This document shows positions 44,686-52,862 of a stretch of DNA of 64,000 nucleotides, in pieces. Position numbers and translations under genes: made by a program. This stretch comes from Calothrix sp. NIES-2100 (lineage in GTDB: Bacteria > Cyanobacteriota > Cyanobacteriia > Cyanobacteriales > Nostocaceae), in contig NZ_AP018178.1 in assembly GCF_002368195.1 (NCBI RefSeq), positions 3,058,791 to 3,122,790 on the forward strand. Direction: 5' to 3'. Within the stretch, counting starts at the first letter, position 1. Each line of letters starts with the position of its first letter. The notes under the pieces are model-generated. The model had not been told where the DNA came from and made no database searches. It saw only the letters and a list, made by a program, of their open reading frames with translations.

Positions 44686-44760
44686 GACAAATGACCAATG
44701 ACCAATGACCAATGACAAATGACAATTGACAAATGACAATTGACAATTGACAACTAACAA
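44686..44760. repeat. Heptamer tract up to the next start codon
   Basis: About ten units of tgaccaa / tgacaaa / tgacaat in tandem, ending at the ATG at 44761. The segment 44568-44685 before it shows no gene. Confidence 0.9.
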
Positions 44761-47553
44761 ATGACAAACAACATTTCCCACCTTTCCCCAACAGAAGCCA
44801 ACACACTATTGAATAACAGCGCTGTTTTACCCCAATTTGTCAAAGACTGCTTTATTAATCAAAGTAATATTGAACTTCAACTAGGCAATAAATTTCTCAA
44901 TCTCAAATTCTTGGGAAAAATTGAGATTCAAGAAATGCTCAATGCCTATTTGTTAAACTTAGGTTTAAGTAGAAATAAACCTAAGTTGCAAACTTTTAAA
45001 GTCTGGAATCCCAGTATTAATATTCAGGTAGTAGCTAACCGCCAACAATCCTATCAAGTCATTATTCCCCAACTGAATTCGAGATATATTATTAGCTTAC
45101 TCAGCGATTTACCAGGCATTACCTTACCTGAGACTTTAAAATTACAACTTGAGTCTTTAGATAATGTAGGTTTAGTCTTATCAAATTCGGGGATTTACTT
45201 AAACTTTGCCAATGATTTGCAGTTAAATTTAGACGATATTTTTAGTATTCATAGTCCTGTCCCATTCATAGAACAGGCTTTTGATAGTATTATTGCTGGA
45301 ATTTTCGGAAATTCGCAATTGATAATTTCCGCACCAACCTTCGGTATTATTAAAAGTATTAAAGGATTTGACTTTAGTTTTACAGGCTTACTGAATAGCC
45401 AAAACATTGAAGTTATCTTTGGTAAAGAAAATACCTTAAAATATCAATTAAACCGGGCAATTGATTTTAGTGATTTAACGAACAGCATCCCTATTATCAA
45501 AGATTTAAAGCTAATTAAACCAGAAATAATCATAACTAATACTGGCTATCCTTTTGACCATCCCAAGTTAGGTCAAATTAACTTAAGCAGAGGATTCAAC
45601 TTTATTGGAGATGTTAATTTTAATAATCTCGATACAAATTTTAGTAATTTTATTAACAGCAAGTTAGAAACTAGTTACCTAAGAGTACTAATTAGCTTTG
45701 ATCCTGGAGGACAGGTTAGCTTAACAGGTCATATTCCTCAGAATATGCAACTATTTTCTGTGGAACAATTTAATGCTACTTTTAATAACCTGCTCCTTGG
45801 TTTAAATATTGGTTCTGATTTAGAGCCAAACTTCGGATTAACTGGAAATCTGATTCTTCAAGGCTATGATCCCACGCAAAAAGACGAACCTACATTATTT
45901 CTCTCTGGTAATCTTTCCCTCGAACCCGAATCTTTAACCGCATTTTTCTATCAAAAAAGTGAAAAATCTTGGTCTAATCCCTATGGACTGGTGGGAACTG
46001 AATTTCGCAATGTCGGTTTTCAGCTAGGTGGGACTTATTTACCTCCCTATTTTGATAACTTTGGCTTCATTGGTGATTTGAGATGGGAAAAAATAGACCT
46101 CAAGGTAGCATTCCTCATTGATACTAATGATCCGGAAAAATTAGCTTTAGTTTTAAATACCAATCAAGTAGTTAACTTAGTAGATTTGTGGCGGGGGCCA
46201 GTTAGTGCTTTTATTCTCAACCAAGCTAATTTTCACCCTGATTTGGTTAACAAAGCATTAGGGTTTTTAGAAAACTTTGTAGATTTAAACATCGAATCAA
46301 TTGATAGGGATAAAGATGGAGAACTCAACCCCTTAATTAAATATGTTCCTTTCCCGACGACAATTGCAGGTAACCCGATAGCAGAAGGATTGGAAATTAA
46401 TGGTAAAATTACGGCTTGGGAGCGTGACGCAACTTTAAGCCTTCAGGGAGACAAAACTTTCAGTAATATTGAAGGTTTGTTAAAAGTTTCGGAAATTGAT
46501 TTGGGATTGGTAAAAATTGGCGGAACGGATGACGATACTTTAGATTTAGCACTGAAGGTGACACCCACCGAGCAATATTTCATGGGTGATGGTTATGTAG
46601 AAATTCTTGACAATGAAATTGTTAATGTTGAATTTAAAATTACGCCTACCAATGCTATCTTTAAAAACTTTGACCTGAATTTAGCTAATTTGCTAAGTAT
46701 CGATGTTGATGCTCTCAGTATCGATTTAAAATCTGGTAGTGGTAGCGGTTCAGGAAAGATTTTAGTTTTAGGAAATACCTTAGCTGGTATAACGTTTGAT
46801 GTTACTAAGAATAGTGTAGCGCTGAAGAATACCAAATTCAATTTAGCAGGGTTCTTGACTGTCGATATTCCCATCCTCATGGTTAATTTGACAAATCAAA
46901 GTGCAGAGGGAACCGCAAATATTACTGCTTTTAATCAATCTTTGGGTAGCGGAACTTTATCATTTAACACTCAGCAGGTGACTATTAATAATAGTTCTCT
47001 CGGTTTAGGGGATATTCTGAAACTGAACGTTCCTAGTTTCAAACTTGACTTGACGAATAAAAAACTTTTTGGTTTAGGCGATGTTACCTTCCTAGGAAAA
47101 CAATTCACCTCGTTAGGTATTAGTCTTAATGAAACTGGGTTTCAAGCTAGCAGTAATTTCAATTTTGGTATTTTAGCTTTCAATGGTGCTACAGTCTCTT
47201 TCAACCCAGGGACTAATGGTAATATTAGTAATTCTGCCAGTATTGCGGGAAATCTCAAGTTTTTGGGTTACGAATTCGCTAACATCATTGCAAGCGTTAA
47301 TAGCAGTAAATTAATTGTGTCTGGTAGCTTCAATTTTGGTGGCGTTTTAATCCTCAAAGGCGCAAGAAATCAGAAAAACGCAACCATAACACTTAAAAAA
47401 GCCAAGAATGGACTGTACAATTCTGTCCAGATTAGTGGCAGTTTTTATCTATTGGGTAAAAAGTTAACTCATGTGACTAGCAGCAACAATGAAGCTTTAA
47501 AAAACTTGGGTATAATAGTTAAGAGAAAATCTGTCAAAGATGTAAAAGAGTAG
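44761..47553 (+). CDS. Large beta-repeat protein of unknown function
   Basis: Protein of 930 residues, with no recognised family. It has no signal peptide. It is rich in Ile/Leu/Asn/Phe with regular hydrophobic alternation. The C-terminal third (about 600-930) has four or five loosely related units of 50-70 residues with the pattern (D/N)IL.L(N/D)VP.(F/L).(L/V).LTN...G.(G/A).(V/I)..(F/L)G, for example LNVPSFKLDLTNKKLFGLG and VDIPILMVNLTNQSAEGTA, then SNFNFG / GSFNFGG turns. It could form a long beta structure. Internal DRDKDGELNP resembles a Ca loop. The start ATGACAAAC is part of the upstream heptamer tract. It is convergent with the next gene (24 bp). Confidence 0.75.
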   Translation: MTNNISHLSPTEANTLLNNSAVLPQFVKDCFINQSNIELQLGNKFLNLKFLGKIEIQEMLNAYLLNLGLSRNKPKLQTFKVWNPSINIQVVANRQQSYQVIIPQLNSRYIISLLSDLPGITLPETLKLQLESLDNVGLVLSNSGIYLNFANDLQLNLDDIFSIHSPVPFIEQAFDSIIAGIFGNSQLIISAPTFGIIKSIKGFDFSFTGLLNSQNIEVIFGKENTLKYQLNRAIDFSDLTNSIPIIKDLKLIKPEIIITNTGYPFDHPKLGQINLSRGFNFIGDVNFNNLDTNFSNFINSKLETSYLRVLISFDPGGQVSLTGHIPQNMQLFSVEQFNATFNNLLLGLNIGSDLEPNFGLTGNLILQGYDPTQKDEPTLFLSGNLSLEPESLTAFFYQKSEKSWSNPYGLVGTEFRNVGFQLGGTYLPPYFDNFGFIGDLRWEKIDLKVAFLIDTNDPEKLALVLNTNQVVNLVDLWRGPVSAFILNQANFHPDLVNKALGFLENFVDLNIESIDRDKDGELNPLIKYVPFPTTIAGNPIAEGLEINGKITAWERDATLSLQGDKTFSNIEGLLKVSEIDLGLVKIGGTDDDTLDLALKVTPTEQYFMGDGYVEILDNEIVNVEFKITPTNAIFKNFDLNLANLLSIDVDALSIDLKSGSGSGSGKILVLGNTLAGITFDVTKNSVALKNTKFNLAGFLTVDIPILMVNLTNQSAEGTANITAFNQSLGSGTLSFNTQQVTINNSSLGLGDILKLNVPSFKLDLTNKKLFGLGDVTFLGKQFTSLGISLNETGFQASSNFNFGILAFNGATVSFNPGTNGNISNSASIAGNLKFLGYEFANIIASVNSSKLIVSGSFNFGGVLILKGARNQKNATITLKKAKNGLYNSVQISGSFYLLGKKLTHVTSSNNEALKNLGIIVKRKSVKDVKE

Positions 47554-47577
47554 AAACTACCTCAGTAATTTGCAAAA

Positions 47578-47988
47578 TTATTTTATTTTTGTGGCAACAA
47601 TTGGTTGCTGTTCATCTTTGATGATAAATTTAGAATTATTAATTTCAGTAAGTTCATATTTCTCTGTAAGAAATAAAGAAGCGATACTAACTACCATATC
47701 TGCAAGAAAAACCTTAGGTAATATCGCTAACTGTAAATTTAAAAAAGATTTGGGAACAGTCTTAAGAATCAAACACAGTTTTCCATCATTGACATACCAT
47801 ACACCATTAAATTTATTACCTGTGATCAATTCTCTAGGTTTAGATAAAATGAATGTTTGAATCCTGCTTTGCTCATAAGTCATATCATCTTTAAATTCAA
47901 TAGAAATTTTTTCCCAATCTGTATTAAAACGCCATTTTCCAAAAAGTAAAACTTCTATTTCTATATCAGAAAGATTCATAGTACTCAT
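47578..47988 (-). CDS. Small conserved-looking protein, unknown
   Basis: About 136 residues. The centre (GKWRFNTDWEKISIEF, then GVWYVNDGKLCLILK) resembles a lipocalin-like beta barrel of the kind seen in small cyanobacterial proteins, but this is only a pattern impression. It has no signal peptide. Alternative starts are ATG 47988 (MSTMNLS) and ATG 47979 (MNLS). It is convergent with the large beta-repeat gene and may be unrelated to it. Confidence 0.6.
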   Translation of the reverse strand: MSTMNLSDIEIEVLLFGKWRFNTDWEKISIEFKDDMTYEQSRIQTFILSKPRELITGNKFNGVWYVNDGKLCLILKTVPKSFLNLQLAILPKVFLADMVVSIASLFLTEKYELTEINNSKFIIKDEQQPIVATKIK

Positions 47989-48140
47989 CACCTATACTTT
48001 TGCTTACAAATCTTGGTTACAAATTTTAACCCGAGCAAAAAACAAGTGCATCTGCCTTATGAGCCAAGTCTTGACGCATCATGCTCCCATTGACAGAGGT
48101 TCCGCAAATGAATTTACAGATGAGTCACAAATATCTTCGT

Positions 48141-48385
48141 TATAATGTAACCATTTGACTATAATAATTAGGACTGTCTTTACTTAGAGGTTCAAACAAT
48201 CGTTCTAATTCTCCGGCAGTAACAAAACCTTCTTTAAGATTATTTGCTAGCAGCGCATCACCAAAATATTGCTTTAAAATTTCTTATATACCTTCAGAAG
48301 AATATTTTGGCTGGATAAATATATCTTTTAGCTGACCGAATAATTTTTCAAAGAATGGCTCGGAAAATATTTGTGAAAATGAAAT
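48141..48385 (-). pseudogene. Decayed gene fragment (patatin-like end suspected)
   Basis: On the minus strand the frame reads SEPFFEKLFGQLKDIFIQP, KYSSEGI, a TAA at 48284-48286, then EILKQYFGDALL and onward, with a likely 1-base frameshift near 48240, before a last TAA at 48141-48143. The KYSSEGI-EILKQYFGDALL order resembles the C-terminal half of cyanobacterial patatin-like phospholipases, but the catalytic part is missing. The interruptions show it is not translated. The identity is a weak call. Confidence 0.4.
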
Positions 48386-48598
48386 CTACCCAAAACTATC
48401 CATAAAAGTTTGCAGACGACGCACTATTTCATCAGTCAGCTGATGATGTTCCCATGCGCCGACATCCTATTGTGAAAAATTGCCACTGTGGGTGATTAAT
48501 AAAACAACGTCACGCGACAGGTGGATAAAAAATGTTCTAGGTTGAATTTTAGCTCTGAGGTGGTTCAGAACTACCTCAAAAAGTGGTTGTCCAGATTC
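48386..48598 (-). pseudogene. Relic of a microviridin-type ATP-grasp ligase (MdnB/MdnC-like)
   Basis: The minus-strand frame contains DVVLLITHSGNF (about 48480-48515), like the N-terminus of MdnB/MdnC-type peptide ligases (VLLITHS...). A TAG (48467-48469) follows, then WEHHQLTDEIVRRLQTFMDSFG, which fits the family's C-terminal W-x4-L-x3-(I/V)-x2-RL-x2-(F/L)M-x2-(F/L)G segment, and a second TAG (48386-48388). The roughly 230 residues between these regions in a real ligase are missing, so a large internal deletion is inferred. It lies immediately downstream of, and on the same strand as, the microviridin precursor gene, exactly where a ligase is expected. Homology is judged from memory. Confidence 0.5.
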
Positions 48599-48615
48599 TC
48601 GGTTGATGGGTCTGA

Positions 48616-48650
48616 GGAGTAGCATTCAGCGATTTGAGCAATGCTACTCC
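48616..48650 (-). promoter_or_regulatory. Hairpin just downstream of the microviridin precursor gene
   Basis: Perfect 11-bp arms ggagtagcatt (48616-48626) and aatgctactcc (48640-48650), 13-nt loop, 28 bp after the precursor stop codon and before the ligase relic. No U-run follows on the minus strand. Such hairpins often separate a highly expressed RiPP precursor from its enzymes by processing or partial termination. Confidence 0.6.
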
Positions 48651-48678
48651 TTGAATGAACGATGGTTATCGCTCTGAT

Positions 48679-48849
48679 TTAGTAGTCTTCCCAATCAGAA
48701 GGAAACTTGAAAGTGAAAGGAGGTGGAGGAGGGGGAGTAGGAGTTTCTGGATTTTCAGATGCAGATTGCACTTGCAAGAACTTGGCGAAGAATGGCAATA
48801 CTTGGATATCTGATGCGATATCTGATGTTTCGACTGTGGTTGTAGACAT
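48679..48849 (-). CDS. Microviridin-type graspetide precursor peptide
   Basis: Peptide of 56 residues. It starts at ATG 48849 with AAAGGAAAAAT just upstream; an in-frame extension to 48921 lacks such a site. The leader has the family motif PFFAKFLQVQ (consensus PFFARFLEGQ), the helix bound by the ATP-grasp ligases. After a proline run the core ends FTFKFPSDWEDY, matching the microviridin consensus TxKYPSDWE(E/D)Y with Phe for Tyr. Thr, Ser and Lys would be joined to Asp, Glu/Asp and Glu side chains to give the tricyclic depsipeptide, usually a serine-protease inhibitor. No intact ligase, acetyltransferase or peptidase-exporter is in the window. Confidence 0.88.
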   Translation of the reverse strand: MSTTTVETSDIASDIQVLPFFAKFLQVQSASENPETPTPPPPPPFTFKFPSDWEDY

Positions 48850-49025
48850 TGCTATTTTTCCTTTGGGAAAATTTGTGAGGGTTAAAGCTGGGTGTCGTAA
48901 ATTTTTAGTTGAGGTTGTCAATAGTCAATAGTCAACAAGAGATTTTATACTTTGGACTTTTGACTCTGGACTTTTGCCTAACCTCACCTTGATTTAGTCT
49001 GCCCGTTGCCTAAGTCCTGTTTATT

Positions 49026-49408
49026 TTAGTCATTAAATATATACCAGTAATCAAATATCCTGACAAGGACAGTTAAGACACTTAAGAAATTAATGAGCAG
49101 ACAGCTAAAAGGTTTATCTTCTCCTTCGGTAATACTTAATAACGCAACTTTAGCGTGTTCTACGACTTCAAATTTAGCCGGACAAACTAAATTAACAACA
49201 TTTTCCACCAATACTAAATCCAAGTCTGAAGGATTGTATTCATGTTCCCAACGATGAATGCCACCAGCTACCATTTGCGAATCTAAATGACAATAATACC
49301 TGTATTAATTGCAATCACATTAACATGATATGTCCGCAAAATTTGGTCATCTAAATTAGTTTTTATATCGCCTGCAATCACAGCGATTTTTAACTCATTA
49401 CTTACCAT
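49026..49408 (-). pseudogene. hypB: hypB remnant (hydrogenase nickel-incorporation GTPase)
   Basis: On the minus strand, NELKIAVIAGDIKTN...INTG is read from 49408. One base is missing near 49290, and the next frame continues CHLDSQMVAGGIHRWEHEY, LDLVLVENVVNLVCPAKF and EHAKVALLSITEGEDKPF. This is the central part of the HypB GTPase, with the CHLD metal site and the G-domain VENV-NLVCP motif. The P-loop and histidine-rich N-terminus are missing, and after EGEDKPF (near 49110) the C-terminal third is lost. Both truncated and frameshifted, so non-functional. A complete hypB would be expected elsewhere if the strain has hydrogenase. Confidence 0.85.
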
Positions 49409-49598
49409 AATTATTAGTAATGCACCAGAAATAAACTGCAATTAGTAGTGTTAATCAATACATTTAATTAAAATTCACAAATATCGCCGCTTCAGTCCCG
49501 ATGTTGAAAACCAAAGTCCTGACTACGAATTTTTAGGTTTTTGGATTTTCTTGAGCGGCCGGATAATAGATGTTTTGGCCTTTAAACTGTTCTCAATT
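49409..49598. other. Intergenic, divergent from the hypB remnant
   Basis: 190 bp, AT-rich, between the hypB relic and the MFS gene. No repeat or clear promoter could be fixed. The MFS frame is open upstream to a TTG at 49551, which I do not favour. Confidence 0.4.
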
Positions 49599-50771
49599 AT
49601 GAACAACGCAGGTAATACGCCTGTCTCATTAGGGCTGTTGGGTGCAGCTGCCTTTATGGTAATTGCTGATGTCCGGGTAATTGACCCACTATTGCACATT
49701 ATCGCTGACGAGTTTAAGGTGAGTGTCGGTAGTGCGGCGATTATTGTCAGTGCCTACACAATTCCTTATGGGCTATTTCAATTAGTCTACGGCCCATTGG
49801 GCGATCGCATTGGCAAACTCAAAGTCATTACAGCCGCGCTGACAGCCTTTGCTGTGGGGACTGCGGCTTGTGCTTTTGTGCCAAATATCTTGCTTTTAAC
49901 TCTACTACGCTTCCTCACAGGCATGGTGGCGGCGGGTATTATCCCCATTACCCTAGCTTACATTGGTGACAACTTCCCCTACTCTCAACGCCAAGCGGCG
50001 ATTGGCAGATATCTGAGTGCGCTGGTGTTAGGACAAATTCTCGGCGGTAGTTTGGGCGGTATCTTTGGGGAATATGTTAGCTGGCGAGATATCTTTTTAG
50101 TATTTGGCGTTGTCTCCCTGATGATTGCGATCGCATTGTGGCGCAAGATGGGCAAACTCAACAATGGACAACATTCTCAAATTCCCTTTAGTTGGGCAAC
50201 ATTGGGCCCTTATTTCCAACTGATCGCTCAACCAGTCGCCCAGACTGTAATTATCGGCGTATTTATCGAAGGTTTTTGTTTATTTGGGGGATTTGCTTAT
50301 GTTGGTGCATTCCTCAGAGACAGATACAGCTTACCCTATGTAGCGATCGGTTTTATGCTCAGTGCTTTTGGATTAGGTGGACTGATTTACAGCCGTTGTG
50401 TTAACTGGTTGGTGCGTTCATTGGGAGAAAGGGGCTTGATGGGAGTTGGTGGGGCGTTGATGTGTATCTCTTTTTTAGCGATCGCATTATTGCAGAATTG
50501 GGTGCTGTTTATCCCCTTCAATATTCTTATGGGATTAGGCTTTTACATGATGCACAGCACACTCCAAACCCAAGCCACAGAACTTGCACCCGAAGCTAGG
50601 GGTACTGCGGTGTCACTATTTGCGTTTAACTTATTTATCGGCCAGGGAATTGGTGCAGCCGCCTTTGGTAGGATTGTCGATCGCTTCGGCTATATTGCTT
50701 GTTTTATGATTACAGGAATTGCGATCGCTTTACTTTCCCTTTGGCTAGTCAAGCAAAAGCAGTCGTCATGA
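49599..50771 (+). CDS. MFS transporter
   Basis: Protein of about 390 residues from ATG 49599 (MNNAGNTPVS), with twelve predicted membrane segments. The MFS loop 2-3 motif is YGPLGDRIGKLKV, and the second-half repeat includes SRCVNWLVRSLGERGL. The first segment with DVRVIDPLLHIIADEF and the TIPYGLFQLVYGPLGDR stretch fits the drug-efflux (DHA) type. Substrate unknown. It lies next to the microviridin and relic region but points away from it, so a role in exporting that peptide is only a possibility. Confidence 0.88.
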   Translation: MNNAGNTPVSLGLLGAAAFMVIADVRVIDPLLHIIADEFKVSVGSAAIIVSAYTIPYGLFQLVYGPLGDRIGKLKVITAALTAFAVGTAACAFVPNILLLTLLRFLTGMVAAGIIPITLAYIGDNFPYSQRQAAIGRYLSALVLGQILGGSLGGIFGEYVSWRDIFLVFGVVSLMIAIALWRKMGKLNNGQHSQIPFSWATLGPYFQLIAQPVAQTVIIGVFIEGFCLFGGFAYVGAFLRDRYSLPYVAIGFMLSAFGLGGLIYSRCVNWLVRSLGERGLMGVGGALMCISFLAIALLQNWVLFIPFNILMGLGFYMMHSTLQTQATELAPEARGTAVSLFAFNLFIGQGIGAAAFGRIVDRFGYIACFMITGIAIALLSLWLVKQKQSS

Positions 50772-51098
50772 ACTGCGTACACCAGGACACACTAAAAAAT
50801 TTCTGATTCTCCTCCTCGCTTGCGCTTAGGCGTTGGGAGCGGGGTCTTATTTTCAAGTTAGCCCCTCATGGGAAAAACCCACAACCAAACATGAAAATCT
50901 CTCTTCTCTAACCCTGGTTCCCCTAGTCCCTAACCCCTATTTTCAAGTTAGACCAACGCAAATAAACATAACTATATTAAGAAGGGTAAAGAGAAAGGTG
51001 AAAAACCTTTAACCTTTCCCCTTTCCCCCTTATCCCCACAGGGGGCCCCGAGTTCCCCCTAACTTTACATAGTTCGGTTAAATTGCGCCTACTGACTT
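50772..51098. repeat. Repeat-rich intergenic region
   Basis: No gene. It contains two copies of tattttcaagttag (around 50847 and 50938), a stretch at 50893-50952 that resembles the start of the window (1-50), and t/c-rich runs at 51000-51060. A G/C palindrome gggggcccc is near 51042. Confidence 0.55.
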
Positions 51099-51917
51099 AT
51101 GCCCAAAATTCACGTTAATGGCATCGATCTGTTTTATGACATTAAAGGAACAGGCGAGCCTTTATTATTAATTTCAGGTTTCTTTAGCGATCATACCTAC
51201 TGGTCATTGCAAATGCCTTCACTCGTGAAGCAGTATCAGGTAATTCGCTTGGATAATCGCGGCTTTGGGCGAAGTTCCGCCCCTGACAGTCCCTACACTA
51301 TTCAGCAAATGGCAACTGATACAGCCGCACTGCTGGAACACATTGGCATCAGGAAGGTACATGTCGCAGGCCATTCAATGGGTGGTCTTATTGCTCAAGA
51401 ACTAGCATTAGCACACCCACAAAAAGTACAAAATTTGATACTACTCTCATCCTTAGCTAAAGGTGATACTTTATTCAACAGTATTATCTCGACCTGGGGT
51501 GAACTCGCTCATACCCTAGACCGGAAACTTTATCAGCAAGTAATATTGCCTTGGATATTTACCGATGCCTTCTACTCTATCCCTGGGATGATTGACATGA
51601 TTCTCGATATAGGGCTTCACTACCCATTTTCGCCCAGCCCTCATGGACTATATCATCAAAGCCGAGCTATCCTGGGCGGTGATACAACACAACGCCTCAA
51701 AGATATCCAATGTCCTACCTTAATTCTGGTAGGTAAACAAGATATTCTCACCCCAGTCAAATTTTCTGAACAACTAGCCCAAGGTATACCCAAGTCCGAA
51801 CTAATCGTTTTTGAAGATGGTGGTCACGGCTTCTTGATTGAATCACCGGAGACTGTCGCCGCAGCCATGCTCAAGTTTCTTTCCCATCTTCCGAAAAATG
51901 GCAAGTCTTTGATGTAG
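51099..51917 (+). CDS. Alpha/beta hydrolase
   Basis: Protein of 272 residues, single alpha/beta hydrolase domain, no signal peptide. Oxyanion-hole loop ISGFFSDHTYW, nucleophile elbow GHSMGG with Ser93, acid strand LVGKQDILTP (Asp about 210) and catalytic His in GGHGFLIESP. The pattern LDNRGFGRSSAP is typical of the 3-oxoadipate enol-lactonase/haloperoxidase-like branch, which does not fix the substrate. It is followed after 42 bp by a small secreted protein, perhaps in the same transcript. Confidence 0.9.
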   Translation: MPKIHVNGIDLFYDIKGTGEPLLLISGFFSDHTYWSLQMPSLVKQYQVIRLDNRGFGRSSAPDSPYTIQQMATDTAALLEHIGIRKVHVAGHSMGGLIAQELALAHPQKVQNLILLSSLAKGDTLFNSIISTWGELAHTLDRKLYQQVILPWIFTDAFYSIPGMIDMILDIGLHYPFSPSPHGLYHQSRAILGGDTTQRLKDIQCPTLILVGKQDILTPVKFSEQLAQGIPKSELIVFEDGGHGFLIESPETVAAAMLKFLSHLPKNGKSLM

Positions 51918-51959
51918 CAACACAACAGAAGTCTACATTAGAAGCTAAACTTAGCATTT

Positions 51960-52352
51960 ATGAAATCTGCTCCCCTAGCCTTAGCCGTTGTCATTGGTGC
52001 GCTTACCATCACCCAGAGTGCCTATGCTAATCAAAAAAATGTTCCAATTGCAACAAATCAAAATAATCAGGCTAGGGTTTTAGCCACAAAACCAGTAACC
52101 CTGCTTGGTAAATGGGGTTATAGTCTCAACCAAAATAATTCTTTTCCAGCTACTGCCAATACAATTGCGCTAGAGCAAAACAAAGAATGCAAAAAACTTA
52201 ACCCATTTGAGATTATCAAAAACCCGAATATTTTATTTACGCCATGTCAGCAGCCGACAACTAAAACAACAGCTCAGCTTGCTGAACCAATTGAATATTT
52301 CAAAGTTCCTCCTCTCGATTCTGGTATTAAGGTAACCGTCTCTAACTTTTGA
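51960..52352 (+). CDS. Small secreted protein, unknown
   Basis: Protein of 130 residues with a clear signal peptide (MKSAPLALAVVIGALTITQS, cleavage near AYANQ). The mature part is Asn/Gln/Thr-rich with two cysteines (NKECKK and TPCQQP), which could form one disulphide. No family recognised. It is followed by a good terminator at 52415, so it is probably a genuine gene. Confidence 0.65.
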   Translation: MKSAPLALAVVIGALTITQSAYANQKNVPIATNQNNQARVLATKPVTLLGKWGYSLNQNNSFPATANTIALEQNKECKKLNPFEIIKNPNILFTPCQQPTTKTTAQLAEPIEYFKVPPLDSGIKVTVSNF

Positions 52353-52414
52353 TTCAGAAATAAATAGCGATAGCCTGGGGACTCCCAAGAATTTGTTGAC
52401 CATTAGAAAACAAC

Positions 52415-52454
52415 AGCACCCCGCCAAAGTTGCATTTTGGCAGGGTGCTTTTAT
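52415..52454 (+). terminator. Rho-independent terminator
   Basis: Stem agcacccc-gccaaa pairs with ttttggc-agggtgct with one internal mismatch and a short gttgca loop, followed by a T-rich tail (tttta). It is 63 bp after the secreted-protein stop. Confidence 0.75.
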
Positions 52455-52497
52455 TCGCACATTTAGTTAACTAACATCTTGCACCTTATCATAGTAG

Positions 52498-52544
52498 GGT
52501 GGGCACTGCCCACCTGACGATCAATAGATCCCGCCCTTAAGGGC
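52498..52544. repeat. Palindromes in the gap before the mlaE-like gene
   Basis: Two perfect palindromes: ggtgggca-c-tgcccacc (52498-52514) and gcccttaagggc (52533-52544). The rest of 52455-52862 has a dispersed repeat (ccgttcgacgaagtcgttc, 52608-52626) and ccccatgcccc repeats but no gene. Confidence 0.7.
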
Positions 52545-52862
52545 AAGAAATTACCCACAACCAGGTATTAAAATCCCCTGTCTCGCCCACTTGCCCTGAG
52601 CGGAGCCGTTCGACGAAGTCGTTCCCGCAGGGTAGGGATGCCCCATGCCCCATACCCCTAATCTGCGAGATCTCCGCTATATCCAAAATTGACCACAACC
52701 AACTAGAATGGGGTATTCTTTTAACGTCTTCAGCAATTACTACATGCCGTTGTTATTTGATTACCTTAAATTCATACAGTCAAGATATGTCCCTCAATCT
52801 CCTACAACAACCAAATTTTCAGCAAAAGCCAATTTTGAACAATCATTTTGAGGGATGAACAG

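Noticed and set aside
48707..48931. Plus-strand open frame of 74 codons opposite the graspetide precursor
   Set aside because: It is the antisense of the proline-rich core (a glycine run); the minus-strand reading has a ribosome site and two family motifs.
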